From contig OZ010794.1 in the NCBI GenBank assembly GCA_963932465.1, forward strand, positions 441,937,502-442,001,501: a stretch of DNA of 64,000 bases, read 5' to 3'. Below, piece after piece: positions 34,156 to 45,995 of this stretch. A program made the translations under genes and the position numbers. The notes below the pieces were generated by a model. It ran no database searches. It was not told the DNA's origin and saw nothing but the letters and a program-made list of their open reading frames with translations. The DNA comes from Maratus speciosus. Taxonomy: Eukaryota; Arthropoda; Arachnida; Araneae; Salticidae. Numbering within the stretch: position 1 is the stretch's first letter; each line of letters starts with the position of its first letter.

Positions 34156-34909
34156 TATAAAAGCCGTTCTCTGTATGTATGTCCGGTATACAAATCTTCA
34201 ATTTTAGACCGATTTGCACGAAACTTCGTGTACATACGTTTTAGAACGTGGAAAAGATCACTGTCTACTTTAAAAAATCATCAGATCAATATTTATCCCT
34301 TTTTTCTATCACCTTTCATAATTTAACATTATAGAAATATCTCTTTTTAAATTTTCAAATTGAATAGTTTCTTTCCTGTTGCCACACATCTAAAAAACTG
34401 CTCAATAATTAAAAAAAAAATTGATAACTCGAGTACTTTGTTTTATAAGCCAGTAAGAATTCGGATTGTCTAACTAAATTTTTGTTGTTTTTGAAATTGA
34501 CGTCATTGAAAAAAGTAAATGCACATTTTTTATATATTTATCTAAAAACTTTAACGAAGTATGTTTTAAAATGAAGCAGTACCTTATTTGAATGTTTCTG
34601 AAATTAAAAAATCTATTTTAATGAAGTCGTTTCAATATCAAGAAATCAATTAAGGAAAAAGTTAATAATAAAAAAAATCGTTTGCTAGATATGACGTCAA
34701 TTTCGTCAATATAATTTCAAACTGGTTCTAAAAACCGGCTGTTACAATTTATTTCCCATTTCTTTGTAATGATGTATCTTTAATTATATCATTTAGATAA
34801 ATGTTTTAAAACCTGAAATGCAGTGATAACATTCTACGCTTTATATCGAATAAGGTTATATAAAATACGATTTTTCTACGATTTATATTAAATAGAAATT
34901 ATAGCTACT
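34156..34909. other. AT-rich DNA, no supported gene
   Basis: No repeat or coding signal is recognised. Confidence 0.5.
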
Positions 34910-35604
34910 GCGTCATTCCATGTCACTTCATCCAGACCATGTCACCCACCGTCACAGATTTCTATGAAATTTTAAACACAAAAACAATGTCTAAAGCTAT
35001 GCTGTTACACGAAATTTCAGTTTAAAATAATAATTTTTTCATGAGTTACAAGCATTTAAAAATACCCCTCTCACTCAATTTTTTGCAGAAAATGATTTTC
35101 CGTTAAACATGTAATGTTGGATAAAAATGTTCATTTTTCTAAATATTATTAATAAAATTAGCTATATATTTTTTTAGAGATTCTTAATAATGTATTTTAT
35201 TAAAAGAATGGTTTATAAAACTTTTTAGAACTCGAATATTGTTTTTAAAAAATATTTTATCTAAGGACTTAAGAAAAATGTGAAAATATGTAATTCATTT
35301 TTTTTTTTACATGTGCTACCCATTTAATTTGGCTGATTTTTTTTATATATATAGTTTAAAAGGAAACCATTTAATAATAAAAAAATTAGAAAGGTGTTTT
35401 TTGAAATTCTTGAGAAAAAAATTTGTTTGTTAATTTTACAGAATATATCTAAAGTATTGTTAAAGTTCAAAATTCTTCAAAAATACGTGTAATAATAATA
35501 AACAAATATTATAATTAAACTATAATTTTGTTTCTAAAAACCTTTTTTAATGTTATTTAAATAAATTAAAGTATAAAATCATATTTCTGTTCCTGAAAAT
35601 TAAT

Positions 35605-35812
35605 GACACAGATGTCATATACGCCCTATATTGGCGCGATTTTTTTTCTGACGCCAAAGTCATATACGCAACGGGTACTTAACTGGTGCCAAAGTGTCGT
35701 TATTTTGCTTGATATGGTAACCCGGATGTTGTTGTTTATGCTGTTGATGTTTTCGCCAAATTGGCATAGGAAAAAAATCGCGCCAATATGAGGCGTATAT
35801 GACATCTGTGCC
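35605..35812. mobile_element. MITE with GGCACAGATGTCATATACG ends, copy 1
   Basis: Left CACAGATGTCATATACGCC and right (reverse) GGCACAGATGTCATATACGC, both followed by ATATTGGCGCGATTTTTTT. Copy 2 is at 40849-41054, and an end of the same type lies within 41289-42396 (41873-41892). Confidence 0.8.
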
Positions 35813-35993
35813 AAATTAACTTCCGCTATGTATTCAAATAAAATTCCCATTATACTAACTCCAAAACAACCAGTAAGTATAAACTGATTTATAAAGCTAT
35901 ATTCATTCAAACAATCTAAGCTTTGCATCTTCTTTAAAAAATGTGGAAATAAGTTTTGTTTCACCTATAGTCTTCAAAATGAAATAAAAATAA

Positions 35994-36269
35994 AGTAATA
36001 AAAACTTAAATAATCACTGGTATATTGAGATTATTCAGAGCATAGATTATGATGAAAAAGATGCAAATATAAAGTTTATGCATCCCAACGTACCTTCCAC
36101 TTCATTTTGCTGGCCAAATAATGATTATTGCAACGTGCCCTTCAACCATATATTATGTAGCATTGAATTGACTACTGCAACAAGACGGCCATATGCTCTT
36201 TCAAAAGAATCTACTGAAACAATCAATCGTAAGTGGAGCATTTATAAAAAGCAATATCTAGTGAAATAA
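35994..36269 (+). pseudogene. Unrecognised coding-like fragment inside the TIR element
   Basis: The open frame after a TAA at 35991 reads SNKNLNNHWYIEIIQSIDYD, then EKDANIKFMHPN, SFCWPNNDYCNVPFNHILCS and ends KKQYLVK-stop. The composition and the pattern acidic stretch, KFMHP, WP, C-VPF-ILC-IE looks like a real protein C-terminus. I recall similar short FMHP/WP domains in arthropod transposon-encoded proteins, but cannot confirm this. No upstream exon or start is evident. It may be the remnant of the protein that once moved this element, or captured host sequence. Confidence 0.4.
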
Positions 36270-37004
36270 TGTTGAATTTCTATTTCCTATTTCCATTTAA
36301 ATTTATCATAAACACCTTTAACCATTCAATTATAAAAAAGTGCAAATCTGGCACAGAAATAAATCTAATATTTGAAATTGGTTAAAACTTAACTTCTGTC
36401 TCATATATGTAAGTAAATTTTGTATGTATATATTACATCAGTAACAAAGAAAAAAAATATGATTTTATTACAGGATATAGAACTTAGAATTTTATGTAAC
36501 ATATTGTTAAATTATACACAAAATTTATCAAAATAAATCTTTATTCATTTGCTTTTTTAATAACTTCATTATTTTTACCTTGAATTGCTACTAATTCTAC
36601 TTAATTTATTTATAATAATTTTATTTCTGTTTATGAAGTTAAAAGACTTGATGTTAGTTTTAAAAGTCAATCCTCTTATAATATCATATATTAATAATTG
36701 AAAACTATTTTGACAAAAACTATCAAGATGCCACCCCCACCCCCCCCTCCCAAAAAATAAATAAATAAATATTTAAATCTAGCATTAGTTAGAAAAATAT
36801 GGCACTTATGTTTATTTTGACAGGATATTGAAGAATCTATCTAAATATGTATCTCATGAATCTTTGGAATATAAGGGGAGGGGCGTCCAGAATTTACGAG
36901 TTGATTGAATATTAATAAAGTTTATCAGTCTCCAGATCATCTTTATGCTAGATTATTTCTTTATATGTTTATATGTCTTCAAAATACATGCATATAAAAA
37001 AAAA

Positions 37005-37385
37005 TCTAAGAAAATTTTTTTTATCAAGTTTTTCAAAAAACACCTCTTTATTTATTTTTTTTTTATTTTTTTGAGAAAAGATTGACTAATAAATAGCTCA
37101 TAAAAAAATATTTAACAAAATAAAATGGGTGGTACATCTAAAAATATTTTTTCTTTTGAAATTCATACATGAAGTGTCAATTTTATATGAATATTCAAAA
37201 AATCTCAAAGAAAAATTTTTTTCTCAAGTTTTTCAAAAAACACCTCTTTAATTTTTTTATTGAGAAAAGATTGACTAATAAAGAGCTCATAAAAAAATAT
37301 TTAGCAAAATAAAATGGGTAGCACATCTAAAAATATTTTTGTGAAATTCATATATGAAATGTCAATTTTATATGGGTATTCAAAA
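37005..37385 (+). repeat. 195-bp direct duplication
   Basis: TCAAGTTTTTCAAAAAACACC ... GATTGACTAATAAA-AGCTC ... AAAATGGGT-G-ACATCTAAA ... TGTCAATTTTATATG occurs twice in tandem. Confidence 0.85.
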
Positions 37386-37746
37386 GTTCAAAAATTTAAA
37401 AAATGTATTTGTTGTAAAAAGAAAATAAAAATTGGTATTATTTTATAAAATAAATAATATAAAGAAAGTTCTGCCAAAAAATTTAACCATTTTAATTATT
37501 TGGTAAAGAGTTATGAAGTTTTTTGTAGAACCATACAGAAAATCAACACTTTAAAAATGTCCATAGAAAAAGAAAAGTGTCACATGTTCAGATGCTTATA
37601 ATTTGAAATATTTTAATTGGATTCAATTAAAATTTCATGTGGTAGCATCTTATATATGTATGTTTTCATGTTCCAAGTTTCGTCAAAATCTGAGATGGTG
37701 GGTGACATTTTGTAAAATTGCTGGATGATTTGACATGGAATGACCC

Positions 37747-38239
37747 TACTATTTTTTAGGGTAAGCTTTTTCTTTTTTAAACAAAATTTCATGACTAACA
37801 TCACGATTGAACACGGCTGCGGATTTGGATTTTATGAATGGAAATATGAGTTTCTATAAATTATCGGCAATGAATCTTTATATACATGTGTTAAAGATGC
37901 CTGATATACCGCCCATAAATAGTACATAAATATAAATAGTTTTTAATTTGAAACACGAGTATATTTTTAACCCTTAGTATATTTGTTAGATTTCTCAACA
38001 ACTATAGGGAAACGTATTTTTGGTATTTTCGTTTAGCGATCAGTTTCGTTTTAGCGATCACTTATTTATCTGAGTAGCACATTTCTCCCGCTGCGGACAA
38101 ATTCTCGAAACCAATCTTTAATTAAAGGAAATATATGGGGGAATTTGATCTTCCATTTTAAAGCAATATGTATCTTTATCTCAAATGTCCTTCCGTATAG
38201 CTGAAAACGATATGATCATCAACTGCGCTATTATATTTT
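37747..38239. other. AT-rich DNA, no supported gene
   Basis: Nothing recognised. Confidence 0.5.
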
Positions 38240-38900
38240 CTAATGTGTAAGACAAAACTTCGGCTGTTTTGGACCTAATTTTTTAGTTGATCATTTACAG
38301 TAGGATTTGGTCTAAGAATGATAGACGGATATGCAATATACTAAAACTAATCCTCAAAAATTATCTAACTTTTTTAAAAGGCCAATCATTCAGAATTGGT
38401 TTCACCTGATTATAGAACATTTCAGCTAATTCTATAACAAAGCATGTACGACAAAATGCTATATACTAAAACTATTTCAGAAATTTAGGTGCAAAGTAAC
38501 AGCACAAATTTCATCAAAATCTGTCCAGTAGAACTTTTAAAAAAGGCTAATCTTTTATAATCGGGTTCACCTGACTACTGAACTTTCTTCCATAATTTTA
38601 TAACAAAGCGACGTAAAACTATATGCAGTATTTTAAAACCATCCGTGTAAAATTATCTAACAAACAATACAAGTTCCAATGAAATCCATTCGGAATTTTT
38701 AAAAAGACTAATCTTCCATAATCGGGTTCCACATGATTATGGAATTTTCCCCTATAATTCTATGACTAATCAGCGTATAACAATGTTACGCACCAAAACC
38801 TTAACTGAAAAACTAATAGCGCAAATTGAATTAAAATTATTTCCGAAGAACTCAAGTTATAAGCAGCCGGAATGAGATTCCCACACGAAAACAAACAAAT
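38240..38900 (-). repeat. About 165-bp tandem repeat, related to 10170-10560
   Basis: About three diverged units with CAATATACTAAAAC, AATTATCTAAC, TTTTTAAAAAGGC-AATC and GGTTTCACCTGATTAT. The reverse complement of the unit is the repeat at 10170-10560. A short direct repeat AAAACAAACAAATACTGAA follows at 38887 and 38938. Confidence 0.75.
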
Positions 38901-38974
38901 ACTGAAATTTGCTAATTTAGTTATATGAAAGTACACGAAAACAAACAAATACTGAATTATTTACAATGTTTTTG

Positions 38975-39785
38975 AGCAATTAAGTTAATCTTTTGTAACT
39001 GGGTTGCAGGCATATTTTAAAAGATTCAAGATTGAAAATTACTTTAAAAAACATAAAAAAATTTATAAATTGAGATAAACTTTTCAAACAAATTACTGAA
39101 AGTGTTTTCTGTTTTCTGTTAGACGTTGAAATAATCGGATGTATTATGTTTAGAGATCAAATTGCAGTAAAAGCGTAATTTATGGTACGGTTAGGTTGTT
39201 GCCACCTACAATATGATGCTAGGCGTTACTCATAGTCTTTTCTTCATAATATTGCATTAATAGCAAACGGATATATCTTTCTTAATTGGCTTGCAGGTAT
39301 ATTTAAAAAAAATCTCCGTGATTGGAAATTAATTTAAAATAGATAAACAATCTGTAAATTGAGAAAAGCTTTCCAAACAAATATTACTGAAAGTACTTTT
39401 TGTATTCTATTAGACGTTGGAACAATCAACTGTGCGACGTATAAAGGTCAAATTGCAGTAAAAGTTAAATTTATGGTTGGGGTTATGTTGTTGCCAACAA
39501 CAATATGATGCTAGAGTTACTCATAGCAATGTCTTTTCTTTATAATATTGCATTAACAGAAAACAGGTTTATCTTTCGTAATTGCGGGCTGCATACAAAT
39601 TTTAAAATATCCATGATTGAAAATTACTTTAAAATACATTCAAATGACAAAATTGAAATACAATTTTCAAATAAATTTCATTTGAAAGAACTTTTTCCTG
39701 TTCGACAGTGTGAAAAACGAAATTGTATGATGTTCAGAAGTTAAGAAAAATTTCAATAAAGGCATAATTTATGGGTTAGGTCGTA
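38975..39785 (+). repeat. About 290-bp tandem repeat, 2.7 units
   Basis: Starts near 38984, 39272 and 39570: AATCTTT-GTAA-TGGGTTGCA, then GATTGAAAATTACTTTAAAA, GAAAGT-TTTTCTGTT, TCAAATTGCAGTAAAAG and CAATATGATGCTAG. Open frames inside are not conserved between units. Confidence 0.85.
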
Positions 39786-39905
39786 AATGACGTCTTTTAA
39801 GCAAATAATTGTATTTTAATATATGTTTTGATATTTGTTTGGAATATCTATTATTAGGGTATAGTTAGTAGTAGAGGTAATAAGACTATTTTATTTATAT
39901 TTATA

Positions 39906-40245
39906 CTAGGGGGCTCTGCCCCCTGAAAGCTACGCTCGCCAACCCCAGTTCAGACACCGCAGAATCTAAAAACACGCTAATCTGATCGGTTTAAAAAATA
40001 TTATAGAATATTGAATTATACTGAAAAAAGCTGTTCAGATCTCCTTGTGGACGGGTTTCTATTCAATTTCCTTTGATTTCAAAAATTTAAGGCCGCATCA
40101 GTTGCTGATAAGACATCCAATGGTTGTTTTCGTGTTTGATTAAAGAGGATCAGTTAAACGTTTGAAAAGAAGCTAAAAATAAAAGGAATTAAGTGTACAC
40201 AGTCTTTGTCTCCCGGTATTTTAAAACAATTTCTATAACAATAGC
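39906..40245 (-). mobile_element. Helitron 3' portion, family 1
   Basis: Minus-strand end GGGGGCAGAGCCCCCTAG before T, with the internal words CAGACACCGCAGA, ACACGCTAATCTGATCGG and TCTTTGTCTCCCGGTATTTT shared with 7066-8360 and 25515-25850. Confidence 0.7.
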
Positions 40246-40248
40246 CTA

Positions 40249-40635
40249 AAGCCGCTATCAGATTCACCGACTTTTCGAGCAACCAACTTTACAGCCGATT
40301 TTAACCCCAACTTTTTCCAGTTGAAAGGGAGAAAAAGGTTACAATTGTCTTTGCTAAAGTTGGAGGAAAACCCGGGAAAACCAGTACTACTAGTACCAGC
40401 AGTCAATATTTATCGCATTTTCGTATCAATCGCTTATCTCTGATTCGCTGAAATGTTGAAAGGTGGGAGGAAAAGTTGCGGCTAGGACAGACTTTTTTGA
40501 GATGCGGATAAAAAGTTGGGGATATTGCTGTTTGCTATCACACTGGGTGTCGAGACAACATTTCGCGAAAAGTTGGAGGAAATGAAGAGTTGGCTCAAAA
40601 ATTGCTCGAAAAGTTGGTGAATCTGATAGCGGCTT
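40249..40635. mobile_element. MITE with AAGCCGCTATCAGATTCACC ends
   Basis: The 34-bp ends AAGCCGCTATCAGATTCACC-GACTTTTCGAGCAA and their inverse differ at one base. AAAAGTTGG-type words recur inside in both orientations. The superfamily is not certain; TAA/TAA at the outer borders might be a 3-bp duplication. Confidence 0.8.
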
Positions 40636-40848
40636 AAGTCATGTGACTATCATCAAGAGTTCCGGGCGAACCACTTCACTTTTTATATTCCTGGTGCCAT
40701 TTTTGTACTTTAATATTAGCCAGGTACAGGTGATAAGTCGCCAAATATTATTCTATCGCCATCATTTCATCTATATTATAATAGTCCAAGTCATGTAACT
40801 GCCATAAATAAATACGCTCTGATCCCTTCGCATTTCATATGATAGTTT

Positions 40849-41054
40849 GGTCCAGATATCATATACGGCCCCATATTGGCGAGATTTTTTTCCGACGCTA
40901 ATTTGGGGAAAAGATCAACAGCATAAACAGCATCCGGCTTATCAAATCAAGCAAAATAACGATACTATGGCGCCAGTTAAGTACCCGTTGCGTATATGAC
41001 GTTGGTGTCAGAAAAAAATAGCGCCAATATGGGACCGTATGTGGCATCTGTGCC
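40849..41054. mobile_element. MITE with GGCACAGATGTCATATACG ends, copy 2
   Basis: Ends GGTCCAGATATCATATACGG and (reverse) GGCACAGATGCCACATACGG, both followed by CCATATTGGCG. The interior (CAAGCAAAATAACGA-ACT) is the inverse of 35605-35812. Confidence 0.8.
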
Positions 41055-41288
41055 GAAAGTTTTCCATTTTGATTAAAAAAAATCAATTTTTTTTTTCCAA
41101 TAATACTACATAAAAGCATTGTCACAAACAATTCTTGGTACTGTTCCGCTAGCCGGGTGCAAATCTCGCCAATAACTATTGTTCAACTCGCCAGTTAGCA
41201 TTTTTTTTTTTTTTTTTTTCGAGTGGTAAATTAAACATTTCTTTGAAGTTGAAATTAAATGTCATCGTTTGTTACATCATTTAATATT

Positions 41289-42396
41289 TGGCCAGATGCC
41301 ATATACGCACCCGGTTTGGCGTGATTTTTTTTTTTAGGAAAATTTGGCGAAATCCTCGTTTTCGAATACCAGTTACATATGTACTTTTGGTACTACTTAG
41401 TTATCCCGTCGACCAAAAATCTATCACCAAACTATAAGATTAAATGCCAATAATGGTTGATAAATGTCACATTCACTTGACTTTAAGCAAGTTACACGTC
41501 TTTACGTCATCAAGTGATTTTTATTTCGACGTTTTATTTGTATATTTATTAATGTTATACTATTTTCTTTGTTCCTTCGTTATTTAAAATAAAAATTATG
41601 TCGATTCGTATAATTTGCCGAGTGGTTTGGCGATTTATATAATTTGGCGAAATGGGTCCATGGAATAACTAAGTAATACCGTATTTTTTAATTTTTTTCT
41701 TTTTTTTAAAGGGAAATAACCAAAAAAATAATTAACTATAGAACAAAACAATTTATGTAATTTAAAAAGAGAAAATAAAGTAAATAAACACTTATTATTA
41801 AATAAACAACAATAGCCGAGTTACCATGTCAACCAAAATAATGCCATTTTGGCGCCAATTAGCTACCCCGGTGCGTATATGACATCTGTGCCTAATATTT
41901 TTCTTTTCATTTCGTTTAAAGAAATAAAGAAGTGAAAGCCATTTATTTTAAATGTTTCTGTTTGTATTAAATAAAATGAAAATGAAATACAAATTGAATT
42001 ATGAATAAAAGTAACATGATACATTTCTTAGTATACATTTAAGGGAGGCCAAGCTTCTCGCTAAATTAGTTTAAAATAGTAACCTTTTCTAAAATATGAA
42101 AAAAAAAAATATCTGTTTGATTAAAATTTGAGTTGCCATCATTAGAAAAATGTATATAAAATTAGAAAAAAATTATTATATCGAAAATTAATTCGAATTT
42201 AAAAATTCTAATACCAGTTTTGAAATCTGCGGATCAATATTGATTTTTGGTGTAAATTTCATCGCAAAGTATTTCATATTTTAGGCGAAATCGCCGTGAA
42301 ACATAATCAGTTGTTTAATCAGTCGATTCATAATTCCGTTTCATAAATTCGTTTCATACTTCCGTTTCATTAGGATTTTACATATATAGGGTAGAT
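41289..42396 (+). repeat. Dispersed repeat, copy 2
   Basis: Full-length partner of 1-918, with an extra stretch at about 41837-42080 that ends a MITE of the GGCACAGATGTCATATACG type (GGTGCGTATATGACATCTGT). The left end GGCCAGATGCCATATACGCA may be the other MITE end, so the repeat may itself be this MITE family (41289-41895) plus flank. Confidence 0.75.
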
Positions 42397-42669
42397 TTCT
42401 TATTGGTCTTTTTAATGATTCGCGGACGGGAATGCACTAATCTCAGTTATTTCCGTATCATGGCCGTATTATTTCATTTTTATGTATTTTACCCGGGAGG
42501 ACCCTTATTATTGAGTGTAGTGTGAGTGTATTGAGTGAGTAGTTCTGCTAATTAAAAATAATTATATACATTACATGTGAAAAGTTTTGCATGTTATTTA
42601 TCATACATTTTTAGCTTTGTACATTATAAATTATTCTATGATACATACAATTTTTGAAAATTATTTTTA

Positions 42670-42888
42670 TTAGTCGAATATTGCAGTTAGAGACGTTGGA
42701 CCCACTGATTTGTCAGGGCCCCGCACAACATTACGCCGGACCTGTTCGGAGACATCTATACTGAATTGTCCTCCCAACTGCTTTCTCTGGTTCTCCAATA
42801 TGGGAAAATTCATAAGTATCATCCAAATCGGCAAAGGATCGAATACACCAACATTACTGTATAACAATGTTTCCCATAACCTCAAAAA
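42670..42888 (-). CDS. Possible terminal exon, product unknown
   Basis: On the minus strand a CTGCAG acceptor (42889-42890) opens a frame that runs 72 codons to a stop. It includes NVGVFDPLPIWMILMNFPIL, ENQRKQLGGQFSIDV and SEQVRRNVVRGPDKSVGP. Composition is balanced and unlike the AT-rich noise around it. The stop overlaps AATAAA (42666-42671). I do not recognise the family. No upstream exon is seen because a MITE cluster begins at 42974. It could equally be a retro-copied or transposon-derived fragment; CAGGGCCCCGCAC in it resembles a hAT end by chance or descent. Confidence 0.35.
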   Translation of the reverse strand, partial: FLRLWETLLYSNVGVFDPLPIWMILMNFPILENQRKQLGGQFSIDVSEQVRRNVVRGPDKSVGPTSLTAIFD

Positions 42889-42973
42889 CTGCAGCCAGGA
42901 CTATAAAGACGTATTTCCGTGCTTTATGGTATTGGTAAATCATACAAAAAACTTGTCGTTGAGGGCCACCGTA

Positions 42974-43255
42974 ATGGTGTTATTACACGAGGGGTCAAAG
43001 ACGCTTCAGATTCCGGGCGTCTCCATGTATTCCTATGGCTCCAAGGGAGTCGCTTGGAGCGCGAGCGTCTTTTTTCTGTCGAAGCATCTTTGACGCCCGA
43101 AACGAGGCGAGTCGCCAGTAACAGCCAATCATATGCTTGGAAATCTGATAATAGAAAAGCCTTTTCCGGAACAGCCAATGAAATGCTTGGAAAAGACGGA
43201 CCGTGAGGCGGCTGTTGTCGCTAGACGCCTGGGATTCCAAGCGTCTTTTGGTGTT
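42974..43255 (+). mobile_element. TA-flanked MITE, ATGGTGTTATTACACGAGG family, copy 1
   Basis: It follows a TA (42972-42973) and begins ATGGTGTTATTACACGAGGG. The right end is shortened to TTTTGGTGTT before copy 2. The interior with GGAGCGCGAGCGTC, CGAGTCGCC and AGCCAATCATATGCTTGG matches copy 3. Confidence 0.8.
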
Positions 43256-43854
43256 ATGGTGTTATTACACGAGGACTCAAAGACGCTTGGAAGCCCAGGC
43301 GTCTAGCGACAACAGCCGCCTCACGGTCCGTCTTTTCCAAGCATTTCATTGGCTGTTCCGGAAAAGGCTTTTCTATTATCAGATTTCCAAGCATTTGATT
43401 GGCTGTTACTGGCGAGTCGCCTCGTTTCGGGCGTCAAAGATGCTCCGACAGAAAAAAAGACGCTCGCTCTCCAAGCGACTCCCCTGGAGCCATACGAATA
43501 ATGGTGTTATTACACGAGGGGTCAAAGACGCTTCAGATTTCGGGCGTCTCCATGTATTCCTATGGCTCCAGGGGAGTCGCTTGGAGCGCGAGCGTCTTTT
43601 TTCTGTCGGAGCATCTTTGACGCCCGAAACGAGGCGAGTCGCCAGTAACAGCCAATCATATGCTTGGGAATCTGATAATAGAAAAGCCTTTTCCGGAACA
43701 GCCAATGAAATGCTTGGAAAAGACGAGCCGTGAGGCGGCTGTTGTCGCTAGACGCCTGGGATTCCAAGCGTCTTTGAGTCCTCGTGTAATAACACCATTA
43801 CATGGAGACGCCTGGAATCTGAAGCGTCTTTGACCCCTCGTGTAATAACACCAT
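43256..43854 (-). mobile_element. TA-flanked MITE, copy 2, inverted and split by copy 3
   Basis: Inverse orientation of copy 1. It runs to GCCATACGAATA (43500), is interrupted by copy 3, and resumes CATGGAGACGCC (43801) to its end CACCAT (43854). The join GAATA/CATGG equals the uninterrupted text in copy 4 (44085-44095). Confidence 0.85.
43501..43798 (+). mobile_element. MITE copy 3, intact, nested in copy 2 with TA duplication
   Basis: 298 bases with ends ATGGTGTTATTACACGAGG and inverse, TA on both sides (43499-43500, 43799-43800). The uninterrupted site has a single TA, so this is a direct Tc1/mariner-type TA duplication. Open frames inside all copies are shadows of a compact palindromic sequence. 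Confidence 0.9.
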
Positions 43855-44138
43855 TATTACACGAGGACTCAAAGACGCTTGGAATCCCAGGCGTCTAGCG
43901 ACAACAGCCGCTTCACGGCCCGTCTTTTCCAAGCATTTCATTGGCTGTTCCGGAAAAGGCTTTTCTATTATCAGATTTCCAAGCATATGATTGGCTGTTA
44001 CTGGCGACTCGCCTCGTTTCGGGCGTCAAAGATGCTCCGACAGAAAAAAGACGCACGCGCTCCAAGCGACTCCCCTGGAGCCATAGGAATACATGGAGAC
44101 GCCCGGAATCTGAAGCGTCTTTGACCCCTCGTGTAATA
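43855..44138 (-). mobile_element. MITE copy 4, inverted
   Basis: Abuts copy 2, starting inside the TIR (TATTACACGAGGACTC), and ends GACCCCTCGTGTAATA; a further stray end GTCGTCGTGTAATAACAC follows at 44141-44160. Confidence 0.8.
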
Positions 44139-45205
44139 GAGTCGTCGTGTAATAACACTATCATACTTACCCATCATGGATTTACATAATCTAAAATATG
44201 AAAATAAAACATGTGATACACGCTAAGCATTGTATCATGTTACTTTATTAATAATTTAATTTACTTGGACTCCCTTAAATATAATTAACATAATCCCTTA
44301 AGCTAATATTACTTTTTGTTGCATTAAAATATCTCAATTTGTTGATTTTCTGTAAGCAAGTAAACACTAGGTTTACAATGGAAGTCTATGGGAATTTGGC
44401 GAAATATTAGAGATACCGCCAATTTGGCTTCATTTTGGAGACTAATTTTGGTCGCCAAATGTGGCGCTATATCGCCGAGTTGGCGACAGAACAGGGTCCT
44501 CCCTATGGTAACCTCCCTTATAGGTATGGCGATGCATTAAATGCTTGACATTTACGATAAGCCATTATTGGCATTTAATCTTATAGTTTGGCGATAGTTT
44601 TTGGATCGGCGGGATAAACTAGTAGTACCGAATTGCGTAAAAAAAAACATCCTTATAACTCGAAAAATTATAATAATATTAACTAACAGTTTACTGCGTC
44701 GGATTAAGCGTCTCTTTTCCAATTAAAATATATCTCTGAATTGAAATTTGAATGAAATACAGGGTCATGAAAAATCGAAAAGTGTGAAAAATAGGATTAC
44801 AAATATCTCGGCAACTAATAATCCGATCGACTTCATTCTTGATGAAAGATTTATGTTTTTTTATTGTCCTTTTATATTCACTCCTTCAAATAAACAATTT
44901 CGAAAATTTTTGTATAACTTTTATCAGAACGAATATTTCGAGAGTCCGAAAAAAATAGTTCCGGATAATCGAGGTTACTTATATTTAATAGGCTTCTTAC
45001 CATTGTTACTTCCTAAGTACACACCGAATTTCAAGTCTCTATCTCAATTTGTTCGGGAGATACAGCGTTTACAGACACACACACACACCCAGACGGACGG
45101 CAATTTTTTTTGTCTGAAGATATGTTTTTCGGAATCTCCAGTGTCTGAAACGTGTAAACCCGTCAAAAAAAAATTTCGATTTTAAAACGATTACAAGACT
45201 TACCC

Positions 45206-45213
45206 TATACTAC
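45206..45213 (+). repeat. Left target-site duplication of the 13.3-kb element
   Basis: TATACTAC, repeated exactly at 58489-58496. Confidence 0.85.
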
Positions 45214-45387
45214 CAGTGGCGTAGCTAGAGCATTTCGTTTGGGGGGGTGTGGCGATCGAATTTACCGAATGTTCATAGTAAATTTTGTATTTTTTTTATT
45301 TTGTATTTTTTCGCATTATTTTCTTTTGGGCGAGGGGGGAAGGGGGATTAGACATTTATTTATTATTTCAGCAATATATAAATAAAC

Positions 45388-45812
45388 CAGGCGCGGATCC
45401 ACGGGGGGGGGCGATCGGGGCGATCGCCCCCCCCCAAAAATCCACCAATTGTCGCGAATTTCGACAAATGGTCGCAGAAAAATATCAATTTCGTCAATCG
45501 TTCGCAGATCAAAGGATCGCAAAAGAAACGCAAATTTCGTAAAAGAATCGCGCAAAAACGCCAGATTCGTCAAAGAATCGCGAAAAATCGCGAATTTCGT
45601 CAAAGAATCACGCAAATAACGCTAATTTCGTCAACAGATCTCTAAAAAACAGTGAATTTCTTCAAAGAATTGCGAAAAAATGCGCTAATTACGCGAAAGA
45701 ATCGCTGAAAAAACGCGAATTTCGACAAAGGGTCGCCAAAATTAACGCACAATTAGCATTGGGAGGAGATTCCCCTAGGCGCGCATCCACCGGGGGGGTG
45801 GGGAGGGGTAGA
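45388..45812 (+). repeat. Minisatellite block A (about 33-bp units)
   Basis: Units like GCGAATTTCGTCAAAGAATC-GC-AAAAA are bracketed by GGCGCGGATCCACGGGG and GGCGCGCATCCACCGGGG. The inverse of the whole block is at 49650-50263. Open frames in it (RDSLTKFAF-type repeats) are artefacts. Confidence 0.8.
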
Positions 45813-45938
45813 TCAGGGCAAAGAAGGGAAGAACAAATTACCAAGTTGACAGCGAAACAGCACCGAAAACTGGCGATATGAAGCAATTAAAATAATAAAA
45901 CTTTGTACAAAATCACCATAAAATAAAAGCAAAACATA

Positions 45939-45995
45939 AGACGCGTTTCGAGCTAAAAATATAACAGTTCGTCATCAGCTACAGTAAACACGTGT
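45939..45995 (-). ncRNA. Hammerhead-like motif, inverted copy
   Basis: Same CTGATGA / CGAAAC core on the minus strand with stem CGAACT ... AGCTCG and outer AGAC/GTCT. See 48949. Confidence 0.4.

Larger units (their letters stand above)
34910..37746. mobile_element. 2.8-kb TIR element (GGGTCATTCCATGTCA ends)
   Basis: Left end GCGTCATTCCATGTCACTTC and right end (reverse) GGGTCATTCCATGTCAAATC both continue into ATCCAG and later GTCACCCACC. TACT precedes and follows the element (34906-34909, 37747-37750), a possible 4-bp duplication. Subterminal parts are also inverted copies (near 35300: GTGCTACCCATTT; near 37310: AAATGGGTAGCAC). It contains a nested MITE (35605-35812), the coding-like fragment 35994-36269 and a 195-bp duplication (37005-37385). 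Superfamily uncertain. Confidence 0.75.

Noticed and set aside
42710..44189. Many overlapping 60-176 codon frames on both strands
   Set aside because: They recur in each copy of the palindromic MITE in mirrored form, so they are shadows of a GC-richer repeat and not genes.
44748..45185. 145-codon plus-strand frame
   Set aside because: Lies inside the hairpin-ended element E4 and includes its AC-rich and GACGGACGG stretch; no domain.
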